Shown piece by piece: positions 11,511 to 22,700 of a stretch of 64,000 nucleotides of DNA. Made by a program: the position numbers and the translations under genes. Position 1 is the stretch's first letter. Each line of letters opens with the position of its first letter. The notes below the pieces were generated by a model. The model ran no database searches. It had not been told where the DNA came from and saw only the letters and a program-made list of their open reading frames with translations. Source of the stretch: Xylogone sp. PMI_703 (taxonomy: Eukaryota > Ascomycota > Leotiomycetes); assembly GCA_021399445.1 (NCBI GenBank), contig JAJTUQ010000006.1, positions 1,426,001 to 1,490,000 of the forward strand, given 5' to 3'.

Positions 11511-13842
11511 TTATCGATCAGCCTTAGGAGGCTGCCATCCGTTGAGGTAGGCCATCAGTCCCATGCCAATCAGGACGACGCCCAACATCGAGGCGTACGG
11601 TGTTGATTGATACAATAGTGCACTCTGTTTGGCTTTCGAGTGCCGAGTGAGCATGTTTGCATCTGGAAGACCAGAAACAATGTTCTCCTTACCGCTGATC
11701 GCCTTCCCATTGGATTCTGCCTTCTTTTGCAAGAGCGGTGCAAAGGGTGACTTCCCATCTGCTGTGCCATTAGCAACTTTTTCGGATGAGGCCGGCGAGG
11801 ATGCGCGCTCCGTTGAGGAGGATCGTCTCGCGAGCTCCTCGGCGCGGATCTTCTCAACCATTTCAGCCAGAGTTTTTCTGTCAGCATCCCGCTCTGACTC
11901 CGCAATCTCAGCTCGCTTTCGGAAAGCCTCAGCATGTTGCTTGAGCTCTTGCATTTCGGCAAGCATGCTCTCGATTCGCTGCTCCAGGAGTGCCGTCGAT
12001 GTAGCTATGGCATTGGTATCAACTAGTTCTGCTTCTTTAGCAATTGGAACTATTTCCTCTTCTGCTTTAGTAACCAATTCAGTAGCCTTGTCCGACAGCG
12101 CTTCTATCAGAGAACCTTGAGAAAGACCTTCGTCCTTTGATGCAACCTTGGTAGACTCCTCCTCAAGTCTCTTAGCAACTTCCTCCGCAATCTCCCGAGC
12201 CTGTCGTTCCTTTTGGAGCATCTCTTCAAGGTCGCGCATTCGAGCGTTCTGGATATCTATCTCCTTCTTGGCAGAAGCCAAAGCCTCCGCAAGGGCTATT
12301 ATTTGACTTGAAGGCTCTTGACGGATCGGTGACATACTCGTTTGCGATCGAGGTCTTTCAGTAGTAGTCCGTTTCAGCGATGGCGAAGGAGAAGGAGGTT
12401 CCGTGTGGGAGCGGTTTGAGTCAGGCTTTTCCGGAAGCGGTTGCTGGGGAGGAGGCGCCGGTGGTTCTGAAAACCGAGCAATATTTTCTAATTTCGCCGG
12501 TAGAACCCCATTAACTTGTGGAGCCTTTGTTGGCTCTGGGGCATGAGTCTTTTCTGCATCAGTAGTATCATTCTTTGTCATCAGTGTAGAGATGAATTGT
12601 TCTGTTCGTCCAAGATCTAAAGTTTGAAGTCTTGCCGCTCGCATCTCATGCTATTGGATATTAATTAGTAACTTGAAGAGAAATCCGGAGCGAATCACTT
12701 ACTGTTAGTCTTTTTACAATTTGCTCCGTCGTTACAGGTGTCAACCAGAAATTCATGGGTCGTTGCTGCTGACCCATTATGCTGGATGCCTGACTTCCTG
12801 CAACACTGTTTGGTGTCCCAATTCGAGAGCCACCACCAACTGATCCTTGACTCCCTGATCTACCCCTTAGTTGAACTCCTTGCTGAGCCTGTAGTCCCAT
12901 CTGTGCATTGGCAGGATCAAGATCCCCAAAGCTCATATCTAAAACATTGTTCGTAGCACCCAAAAATCCAGCATGTTCCACCTTTGCAGCAACCTTGTGA
13001 TGCACAACTGTCTTCTGATCTTCACTAACAATATCAATTCCAAGTTCTAAATGATCCTGTGATTGCAATTCATGAGGTTCGGAATCACGGTTCTCAGGAG
13101 ACAAGCGAGTTCCGTTAACAAATGTACCATTCGAAGATTTCACATCGCGAATCCAGACCTTTCCAGTCTTATCCGCCCAGATCTCTGCATGCTGTCGAGA
13201 CAGAACTTTTGAATCAAAAAAGCCATTGAGAGGTGTGGGAACAGTCTTAGCATTTGTCTGACGACCAATTCTTAGACTGTCAGGGTAGAACGGAACAGAG
13301 ATTGTCTTTCGTTCAAAGGTCCCATTCATCGATATCAAATATAGGACCGGGTTGCCTTCTCCGGCTGGACGACCGCCATTCAGCTGCTGCATCGGGGATT
13401 GTATGATATGCTGTGAAGGAACGATGGGGGATGGCTGGTGTATAGACGACATGGTCGATGCAGCAGAGGCTCCATTCGTTGCCAAAATTGATTGCGGGCG
13501 TGCAACAGACACTCCAGCAACGGGATCTGCTTTGTTCAATGGCCATGGCCCACCTCTCTGAACCTTCTTCCGGGTCGTCGCACCACCCCAGCTGAGATCC
13601 CCAGCAGCAGAATTAGGCACGCCATTTGGTGAAGGCGAAGGTGATGGTGTAATAGACATGGACGAGGAGGTGCCGTTGGTTACTATTGAGGATGAGTTTG
13701 GGCGCTGAGCGCTCTTTCGCGGCATGAACATTTTAGCGACGTCGTCTGGGTTCATGGCATTGAGACCTCCTTGAGTCCCATTAGTACCCCATCCTGGCCG
13801 GTTGATCTGCTGAAAGGGAAGCGGACTCGCAACAGCCGTCAT
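11511..13842 (-). CDS. FHA-domain, coiled-coil, tail-anchored protein (SLMAP/Vps64/Far9-type, STRIPAK)
   Basis: Two exons (13842-12703 and 12650-11511) with a 52-bp intron (GTAAGT...TAG, phase 0) encode 759 aa. The start is the ATG at 13842. Residues 1-160 are Ser/Pro/Asn-rich. An FHA phosphothreonine-binding domain follows at about 165-270, with LRIGRQ, the SRQHAEIW strand and SSNGTFVNG. After a Gln/Gly/Ser-rich linker comes a long heptad-rich coiled coil (about 490-670), and the protein ends in one hydrophobic segment (ASMLGVVLIGMGLMAYLNGW) and a short basic tail, i.e. a tail anchor. This order (FHA, coiled coil, C-terminal membrane anchor) is that of fungal Vps64/Far9 and Sordaria PRO45, homologues of animal SLMAP. 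These are subunits of the STRIPAK phosphatase-kinase complex at the ER and nuclear envelope. The assignment rests on architecture. Confidence 0.85.
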
Positions 13843-14708
13843 CTGAGGGATCAAGATTATATCTTGATAGGTGTCAAAGTTGGAGGTTGATGATTAAGCC
13901 GATTGAGGCGTTGATTAGGGGTGTGGAAAAAAGTAACGAAGTTCCTCCGTCCCCAGGAAGCAGCCCACTCCACAACCACACCCGTTTGTAGGCCCCGAAG
14001 ATAAATAAATGATGTCGGAAAATGAGCGACTGGACCGTGGCAAGCCGTTAAGAAGATGGATGAAGCGCGTGTGGAGCTCTGTCGTTGAAACTGTCAGCCA
14101 ATGTGTGCCATCATTAGTGCTATGACGACGGGCGGTAAACGACAGCAATGCAAGCAGCACAACGTCGCAACGGTCCCAACAGAGCCAGAATCCAGCAAAG
14201 CAAAAGAGAGACTCACCGCTGTAAGGCACAGGATGTGCAAGGGAATTGAAAGTGGTGAAAGGCGTGGCCTAGCCTCTGGCGGACCTTCGAATGTAGAAAG
14301 TTTGTAGGTTCTTTTACGGGGGTCGTGAGACACACGCGAGGTTTACACGGGCCAACCAGCAACTACAACAAGGATAAGAGCACGAGATCACCACGAGATG
14401 AAGAGAAAACCATCGTGTTCAAGGACAGCTGTACGTTCATACGGATGCAGGATGACTACTTGGCTTCTATGCACCCAAACTTTCTACAACGCTTTGTCTT
14501 TTGACCGACCCACTCGCTGTACACGCTGTTGATTTCGTTCTGCGTGCATTTTCACGTGACTGTGGAGAAGTGGTCTGTGCGTTTCTGTAGGCGGGAAGTG
14601 CCGGCGGGAGACCTAGGTGCAATTGGTGACCATACGGAGAACTTGCAGCTCAGGAAGTTCGAAGAAAGATTTTAGAAGCCTCCATTGATCGTTGTATCTC
14701 CATTCAAA
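13843..14708. promoter_or_regulatory. Shared 5' region of the FHA gene and MGR2
   Basis: The FHA gene (minus) and MGR2 (plus) are divergent, so this ~870-bp stretch should hold both promoters and leaders. Overlapping frames of 65-105 codons on both strands have no recognisable content. I do not see a specific regulatory motif I can name. Confidence 0.5.
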
Positions 14709-15287
14709 ATGCCTGTTCCAGTAGGTGGAGGTATGGCCGGGCCATCCACTTGGGATAAGTGTACGTATTTCATATCCTAAAAATGGAAAAAAACGCCTGT
14801 TTGGAGGGCTCTGGGCTAACATTATTTCCAGTCAAGATGGGTGCCATGATGGGAACCAGTAAGTTTAACTATTTGCTGCAAATATAATTATCTCTACTGA
14901 CAAAGGTCTCCAGCTGTTGGAGTAATTATCGGCTTCATATTCGGTAAGCTGCTTCATCAATGACGCTTCGAATCGCTGTTAATACCGGTGGGTAAAAAAA
15001 CAGGCTCCGTCAACATCATGAGATACGGTGCTGGTCCCAATGGAGTGATGAGAAGTCTCGGGCAGTACATGCTCGGCTCTGGCGCAACTTTTGGGTAAAT
15101 AACCTATTTGCAGAACCAAAGCCCATATAGCACCAGACAAGATAACTAATGATGCAAACTGCCTAGGTTCTTCATGTCGATAGGTAGCACTATCCGACAA
15201 GACTCGACTTCTAGACAGGCGATGGAAGCATTTGCACGCTCGAGAAGGCGGCCAATCGTTATGCCCAGACAACCATATCAGTCATAA
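14709..15287 (+). CDS. MGR2: Mgr2/ROMO1, TIM23 complex subunit
   Basis: Five very short exons (14709-14760, 14832-14858, 14914-14943, 15004-15094, 15167-15287) encode 106 aa; the splice phases (1,1,1,2) all match. The protein opens MPVPVGGG and contains GPSTWDKFKMGAMMGTT, then two hydrophobic hairpin helices (about residues 22-40 and 55-75) around the conserved 'MRYGAGPNGVMRSLGQYML' linker with its glycine-rich packing motifs. This is the Mgr2/ROMO1 family, a small inner-membrane subunit of the TIM23 presequence translocase that gates lateral release of preproteins. Yeast Mgr2 is of similar size (113 aa). Four introns in a 321-bp coding sequence leave no exon long enough for a simple frame scan, so the gene is easily missed. 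The C-terminal tail is basic (ARSRRRPIVMPRQPYQS) and less conserved. Confidence 0.93.
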
Positions 15288-15866
15288 TTGAGAAGTGATG
15301 GGTTGAAATCTTCGCTGTAACAACATGTGAGGGGTAATGAGGGGCTTAGTGGATTTTCGGCGTAGTTCGATTTCCCATGTACTTTTCATACACGGCAGTT
15401 GATAACTGCTGGTAAGGTCTGTATTTTCTGCTCCATCATTTAAATGAGCTAGCAGTAGCAGCATATATAAAAGTTGGTGTTACTGCTCTTGTATGACCGG
15501 TTGATATCCCGCATTCTCAGCTTATATACTCTGTATGTACTCTATTCAGTCTCAGATACTGCGAACTCTGGTTCCTCATCGCATGTTATTCTAAAATTTA
15601 TATACATGCTATTGTGCACAGTTCTTGATCTCTTCCTCTTCTAAGTTGGTATCAAGAGCAGGGTCTTTTTTTCACGGCCTCTCCATTCCAAGTAAATGTC
15701 AAGGGCACACTCCCTAAAAACAACCATATATTCCACACATCTATATGATAGGAACCTGAACCATTCTAAATGAAGTCGCCATATCCCCTCATCTAATCCC
15801 CACATGACACCTAATATCAAAAAGAAAAAGAAAATTAACACAGAAAATGAGAAGAAATCCAAAAGT
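15288..15866. other. Convergent 3' intergenic region, MGR2/GUD1
   Basis: The 3' ends of MGR2 (plus) and the guanine deaminase gene (minus) face each other across about 580 bp of AT-rich sequence that presumably contains both polyadenylation regions. No gene is seen. Confidence 0.5.
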
Positions 15867-17305
15867 CTAATCCTTCCTCTCATAAACCAGCCGCCCCTTA
15901 ACCCAAACAGCCCTAGTATTCCTATCATCGCCATTGAAAACCCACTTCGCAATCCTATCATCCCAGCTCTCCCACCCGAAGATATCCACGGGACCTACCT
16001 CCTCATGATCATCAACACTGCCCAGTCCAATCAACTGTGCATCCCACTCCATCCCAACGCCAAAACCACCGATCTTATCTTCCAGACCAACGACCTTTGC
16101 ACCTCCCTTCGTCCCAAGATACAGCACCTCCTCAATGCTCAACTTCGCCTCATCATCCCCTCCCATGGCCACATGCCGACTAACAAGCAGAGCATGTCTC
16201 GCTGCCTCCAGGATACTAGCACTGTACCCACCACTCATATCCGTCCCGAGACCGATATCGACCCCATGGTTAAGCAGCCACCGTATCTTCGCCGTCCCAG
16301 ACGTGATGGACGAGTTGCTAACGGGACAATGACTGATCTTGGTCTGGCGCTCCTTGATAAGCTTAACCTCGTCCTCGGACAGATGGATCGCATGTGCAAG
16401 AATCGTCTTAGGAGTGAGCAAGCCGTGGCCATCATAGACGGCGGTGTAATGCTCGTAGTCTGGGAACAGTGACTTGACGAGCTCCATCTCGCCCTTGTTC
16501 TCTGAGATGTGCGTCTGGATCGGTAAGTTGGTCTCCTTGTGGATTGCGCTGAGGCCATGCATGAGTTCGCTGGTGCAACTTGGTGCGAAGCGCGGGGTGA
16601 GGATGGGGGTTATGAGCGAGTAGCTGGGGTCTATGGAGTGGATGTGAGCAATGGTTGCGCGAGTGTCTTCTAGGCCTTGGGCCGCTGATACGTCTCGGTA
16701 GTAGTCTGGGGAGAGTCTGTCCATGCAGCAGCGGCCTATGAAGGCACGTTGGCCGTGAGAGAGGCAGAGATCTGCCAGAATGTTGGTTGAAGAAGGGGAG
16801 ATGGTGGCGTAGTAAGATGCCGTCGTGGTGCCATGGGAGAGAGTGCGTTTGATACACTGTGTGTAGACGGTTGTGGCTTTCTTAGAGTCTGAGAGACTAC
16901 TTTCCATGGGGAAAGTGTAGGTTTCTAACCAGTCCATGAGGGTGGTTTTGCCAAAAATGCCCGCATTGGGATACTGTGAGGCATGGATATGGGTATCTAG
17001 ATCAACTCATGTCAGAATTGCCTTAAGTTCTTGACAACTCTTTTCTACTCACCTATGAATCCTGGAAAGAAGAATTGATCTGATTTAGCAGCTCGCACCG
17101 TGACATTCTCAGTCGACCAGCCTAGTTTAGGGAAGAGCGTCTGCTCTGCCTTGGAGCGGTCACAGTCCTTATCTACCGCAACAATGGTACCTTTCTCATC
17201 AACACACACAGCAGCATTGTGCAAGAACTCTAGATGATCCAGATCTTTACAATGAACAAACGTACCCATATACAGCGCCTTTCGTGGTGGAGCAGAAGCG
17301 GCCAT
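15867..17305 (-). CDS. GUD1: Guanine deaminase
   Basis: Two exons (17305-17053 and 16996-15867) with a 56-bp intron (GTGAGT...TAG, phase 1) encode 460 aa. The enzyme hydrolyses guanine to xanthine and ammonia in purine salvage and catabolism. It belongs to the amidohydrolase superfamily. The zinc-binding start of the barrel is FIDTHIHASQYPN (His87, His89), split by the intron. Other conserved elements are the substrate loop around GRCCMDR, THISENKGEME, LAHAIHLSEDE, ISHCPVSNSSITSG and the catalytic GLGTDMSGGYS. Length and motif order match yeast Gud1 and animal GDA. Residues 1-80 form the small beta-sandwich (MGTFVHCKDLDHLEFL). Its start lies upstream of the DNA that leads to repeat array B. 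Confidence 0.95.
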
Positions 17306-18504
17306 GATGAACGATAGTTTTATAGTTATACAGATAACCTTCCAACCCTCAGCGAAAGAAATCCCACAGCGGAAACCACAAAAAGCATCTGCCGCCTTTC
17401 CTCGGTGGCCTTTTATATCCTCGCACCGCTCACTACGAACAAACGCTAGGTGTCATGAATTACTATTTGCTTGTTTCATGCGCAGCCAATGCTAGACTGC
17501 ATGTCCTCCACTTGGAGAGCTAGTAGCCGGAAGGGGTAAGTCGAGAGGTGCGGCCATAGGCGGATTCCGCGAGGTTTGGCTGGCGGGGGATTGGCCATCT
17601 GCGACGACCATACAAACTTTATGTTGATGTCATTGGCTGGTTGGGGACGCCTCTAGAAGAGGAGAATGAAATTTGAGTTGAGTAGATTGTGCTGGAATTT
17701 AGGGATTTTTATACTCCTGGAGTAGCTGTGTATGTTTAAACTTATAGAAGTTTTATTTTTTGGCTCATTTCTGGGTGTTTGCTTCCAAGCGCCACCCAAT
17801 GTGCAATATATCACTATGTAGCACAACGTATTTCAAAGACTGTGTGTATCAATCCCAATTTGGGCCGCTTTGACATGTTTTGCCGAATAACCTACACAAC
17901 CATTATTAATGATCTGCTACACTCTAGTTCCTGCTTGTGCTGGAAGGGTAGTACGAAGAAACTGGAAAAGGATCACTAACAACTGAACTACTCCCCTATA
18001 CCATTCTATATTAACCCCAGATAAGTGAGCTGTTCATAAGCAACAGCAAAAAGCGCCGTTGTGGTAGAACGATCAGGACAAATCGCTGTTCCAAGAGCAA
18101 GGAGGGACTTAAGCCTAATTGCCTCCATGCGATTAGGAGTATAGCTGGAACACCAGCGTAGGGCAAGAACTCTTTTGTCATTGAGTATTTAGACTTTTTT
18201 TGTTCAACTGGAGGGCAAAAAAGGAGAAAGAATAGGTTGGATCTCTTTTGTCAGGAAGTTTATTCGATATATTTTGTCTGGCTCTTTTGACTCTTGTCAT
18301 GTCACACCCAATGCGAAGTATTTAAATACACTTTATCAAAGTGAACTTACAAATATATCCCTCACCTTAGATAACGGATGCGATTGGTTTAATGTAATGG
18401 TGAGAGACGTCCCCTCATTGTCAATGTGTCGTACAAGGTCCAGCTCTTGGGGTACCTCGATATCAGTTCTCCCGGTTTTATCCAGGCCCCTTGTACCTGC
18501 AAGG
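17306..18504. other. Intergenic, AT-rich towards its centre
   Basis: The first ~300 bp should hold the guanine deaminase promoter. Beyond, 17650-18400 is AT-rich with short frames only and no recognisable protein. No transposase or terminal repeats were found. Confidence 0.45.
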
Positions 18505-20101
18505 AGGATAAGCAAACATTCAGATGGGCAACAAAACTCTTGATTCATATCTTCCATAGCCAATACCAACTCGAGCGTAACCACACTCAAGAATGCACGT
18601 TTTGGCCCCAGCATACAGATGAGCAACAAAACTCCAAGTCCATTCTTCTATGTCCAATAAATCTCATCCTCGACCCTCACATTCACTCAAGGTCCTATGC
18701 ATGCGAGTTCCCGAGCAAACATCCAGACTTGCAACAAAATTCCAAGTCAAGTTTGTCCTCTGGACCTAATGCGAGTTCTTCACACTCACTCAAGGTCTTA
18801 TGCATGCAAGTCTCCGAAGCACACATTCAGACTTGCAACAAAATTTGGAGTCCAATTCCCTCTCATCCAATGTAAACTCAAGTGTAACCATATCCAGGCC
18901 AATAAAGGCCCGGTCTCAGTCCTCACTGCACTCAAGACTATACATGCATCTTTCCGAGCAAACATTCAGACTTGCAACAAATTTCAGCTCAACCTCAAGT
19001 GTAACTACATCCAAACCAATAATGTCCCAGTCTTGATCCTCACATACGTTCGAGAGTGTACATGCACGTTTCCGAGCAAACACTCAGATGTGCAACAAAT
19101 TTCAAGTCCATTGCTTTGACACCCAATACGAACCTATGATAGTGGATGAGTTTATTACACTGTTACACCGGGGGAGAATGTTTCTGCCAAGAATATGCAA
19201 CCGATATGATATTAGGAATGTGTGACAAAGTCTTGACCGAATGTCAGGACTAAGACTCTATTAGTCTGAGTATAGTCACACTTGAGGTTGAGCTGAAATT
19301 TGTTGCACGTCTGAATGTTTGCTCGGGAACATGCACTCCCAGAGCCCTGAGACTGAGACTTCATTGGGTTGAGTATAGTTACACCTGAGTTCACATTGGA
19401 TGAGGGGGATTTGGCTTAAAGTTTTGTTGCATATCTGAAAGTTTGCTCGGAAACGTGCATGTTTGGGATATAATTACACTCAAGCTTGTTATTGGGCACA
19501 GATGAAATGGATGCAGTTTTTGTTGCCCATCTGAATGTTTGCTCGGAAACATACATGCATAAGACCTTGAGTGAATGTGCCTATCAAGTGTCGAGAGTTT
19601 GAACTCAAAACTCTGTTGCATGTCTGAATGTTTGCTTCGGCAGCATGCATTCCAAGGGCTTAAGGTTTGAAGTTTTATTGGTTTGAGTATAATTAACTCG
19701 AGCTGGTATTGGACATAGTAGAATGGACTCGAAATTTTGTTGCTCGTCTGAAAGTTTGCTCGGAGACTTGCATGCATGCAGAAGATCCTGAGTGGACGTC
19801 AGAAGACCTCACATCGGGCGCCGAGAATTCGACTCCAAAATTTGTTGCACGTCTGAAGGTTTGCTTCGGAAACGTGCATTTATTGGAATGCGAGAGGGAC
19901 AGTCATGCTGGAGCTGGTATTGGATGAAAAATATGGTCTCAGAATTTTGTTGCAAATCTGAACGTTTGCTCGGGAACATGCATTTCTTGGAATGTGAGAA
20001 GGATAGAAGGATAGTCTGTCATACTGGGGTTGGCATTGGATGGAAAACATGGACTCAACATTTTTGTTGCAAATCTGAACGTTTGCTTCGGGAGCATGCA
20101 T
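18505..20101. repeat. Repeat array B: six reverse copies facing eight forward copies of the array A family
   Basis: The same core as in array A (blocks TTTGTTGCA, GTCTGAA, GTTTGCT, CGGAAAC, GTGCAT) is found here in 14 copies. The first six are reverse-complement (near 18505, 18594, 18699, 18792, 18945, 19060). The following eight are forward (near 19291, 19422, 19518, 19611, 19736, 19841, 19945, 20061). The switch point is near 19190, so the array is a large imperfect inverted repeat with arms of roughly 600 and 800 bp. Spacing between cores is about 90-150 bp. The inter-core segment also matches array A (GGTATAGT, GTATTGGACATAG). Frames through it only translate the repeat. Confidence 0.9.
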
Positions 20102-22700
20102 CATGATTGTATGTATATGAGAAGATTGGCACTGGGACCTTATTGGCTTGGCGTTTTGCCTTGCTACTTTGCTGTATTATTACTTTTGCTCTTTCTGCAT
20201 GTTCTTCAGAGGAGAATACTCTTATTGAAAAGCACAAAAAGGGGACAAGGCATTATGTGCTGGCGATGGTTTGAGTGGTCGATATTGCACCGCCTGGATA
20301 ACGCTGTAGTTTCCTCATGATATATGACGTCTCAAGTTCCCATAGGCAAAAGCACAATACTAGTCCGGTATGGTTTCACTCTGGACACTTGATGCAACTG
20401 ACTTCTTTGAATAATAAAGCCCGGAAGCCAGAATCGAAGAGTGCATAATCATTGCGTGATTCTGACGGTGTCTAAGAATCTAAATCGAGTGTGGTGAGCA
20501 AGCAAGTTCCCGACAACGGTGCAGTGGCTTGTAAGTTGTCTCGAGAGTCGCATACGGTACTTGATTTCTGAGGAGAGTCAGAAGAAGAAATCCTTGGTGT
20601 CCAATTAGAGCAGAAAGGGCAGTTTGTCCATGTCAGTCACCACAGGAAATAATTCCTGTACGGATCCGTAGAACAGTGTTTGTCAAATCAAGGTTGCAGT
20701 AATCTCCGATGGCTGGCGACAGGGCGCGAACAGCCAGAGCACGGATGATGGATCTGATCAATTGATTATTCAAATATTAGGAATGGATATAATTTGTGGA
20801 CTGGATACGGAGTATACCTCCGTACCAGGGGCAGAATGCATGATCTTTGGGCATTGGCACATTGCAAAGTTTGGTAAGTAAGGTACAAGTATGAAGCATG
20901 CTTGTGGACCAAATAAACCTGAATGAAGATTGGCGCTGAGATTGTGAGATTCCCTTGACAATCTTGAGGTTTGTCATTCCACTGCAGTGCGCAACGCCTT
21001 GGATTGATATTTGGAAATTCTCAAGATGGGTCCGCACGCCCCAGGTACCGTCGCACTCGTCTCCAGACGCTGAGCCAGGGCGGACGAAATGAGATTAGCC
21101 ATTTGATTGCAGCGAGCGCAGGTACCAATTTTTGTCATTTCAGCAGTGGCTCCATCGCAGAACCAGTAGTTGCACCAAGAAAGCAATTATTGATGAAGAT
21201 CCGGAGCGATTGGGGCGAATGCATACCATGTATTGTGTATGGAGTACCGTGGCCGAGGCAGAAGATATTGGCTTTCAAAGAAGCTAAGCAGATTCTCGCC
21301 ACGTTCTGGAACTGTTCGTGGTTCATCCCCAGGGGCTGGCTGGGCGAGAGAACCTAGGCAAGCTGGGCACGCATGCTTGTACCCAATATAGGGAATTTTC
21401 CAATAAAATCCTTCCACACACTATTTTGAATTATTGCAGCAAATAGTTTATTTGTGAATAGTGTTCCAATAGACTTATGCGCTATTCGAATAACTGCACT
21501 GCCTCGAGACTGCCTCCTGCATTATGGCAATGCCGTCTCTCTCTGCTTTCTTTCATGCTGCAGGACGGTCCTTTCGAACGTGGCACAAGGGGAGGGCAAG
21601 CAAGCATTGAAAGAGAAGAGGCAAATACAAAAAAAGGAACCAACTCTTCCCCGGACGACCCCAAGCAAGGGATGATGGAAGCCGCGCAATTGTTCCCCCC
21701 TCCTTGCCTTATCTCAGACTGACATGAGGCCAAGTGGTGAGTTGTCTTCGAGGACGGACGTCGTTCGTGGGCGGCACGAGAAAGAGTGCAGTAGCGTCCA
21801 GTAGTGGCAGTAGTTACAGGCAGTCCACGTCTTCTCGGCCCTGGGGAGAAGAATAAGCCTGCAGCAATCATGCTCTTTGCCACTGCTGGGTTGATGGGTT
21901 TGCTATCCGTCCACCACAGATACAGTACCGGTACAGTACAGTACGAAAGCAGGTATCCAGCTGGAACAAACATGACAGAAGAGCATCCTGTATCCTGCTG
22001 GTACCCGGTACGGCACCGTTGCGGTGCACACTGCCCATCAGTGCTGGTAACGGGTACTGGAACTGGTACTGGGACTCGCTGGTGGGCCCTTGACTGCTCC
22101 GGCTGCAGCGATGCTTTTTCGGTGTTACTGTACATTCCCTCTTTAAACGACCCCCCGGAAACCTTTTTTATCCCGTCCCCATTATTACACAACTTCTGCC
22201 GCCGCTGCGAACCGCCTCTAATTCCTCCCCATTCCTGCACAACACCCACTGCAAACTGCCCTTATTCGCAAGCGCGCCCACTGGCATAGTCTGTCTCTCT
22301 CTCTTATCCCACGGCTCGACTCTCGACCTTCTCTCTCTCTTCTTTTCGTCGTCTCCTTCCCTCTTCGTCCACACCGAACCGTGTCCTCTTCTTTATCTCC
22401 TTCCTTCCTTCCCTCCTCCTCTCTTCGCCGTGCCGGCCTCGCGCTCCTTTTATATACCTTCCTTCCCTCCTTGTCGCCCCATCTTGGGATTGCTTGTGGT
22501 CCATCTTGCGGTGTCCTCAACTTCACCTCACGCCCCTTTATACACGTATCGCCCGATTGATATCCACCACCAGACCTTCAACATCAGGCACACGATATAG
22601 AGGATAGACAGAAAAGGGAACAGACGAAAATAAGAAAAGAAAGAAGGAACTAAGAATCCAAGGATTGAATTACTTTCGCATTCGTCACATCTATTTCATC
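20102..22700. other. Intergenic; simple GTAC-rich sequence and pyrimidine-rich leader of RHO3
   Basis: A perfect 7-bp inverted repeat (TACGGAG...CTCCGTA) lies at 20806-20824. A GTAC/GGTACTGG-rich simple sequence lies at 21920-22080. From about 22160 to 22520 the plus strand is strongly C/T-rich, typical of a fungal core promoter or leader, and belongs to RHO3. At 20770-21420 the minus strand shows short cysteine-containing frames without a workable gene model. A 255-codon minus-strand frame at 21482-22249 is low complexity and is not accepted as a gene. Confidence 0.45.

Noticed and set aside
18426..19119. Plus-strand frames of 140-149 codons with repeated 'QTCNK'-like peptides
   Set aside because: They are translations of the reverse-oriented repeat copies in array B and are not continuous across units.
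21482..22249. 255-codon minus-strand frame
   Set aside because: Made of simple GTAC/GGTACTGG sequence and pyrimidine-rich leader; contains a 'VPVPVPVPV' repeat and no known fold.
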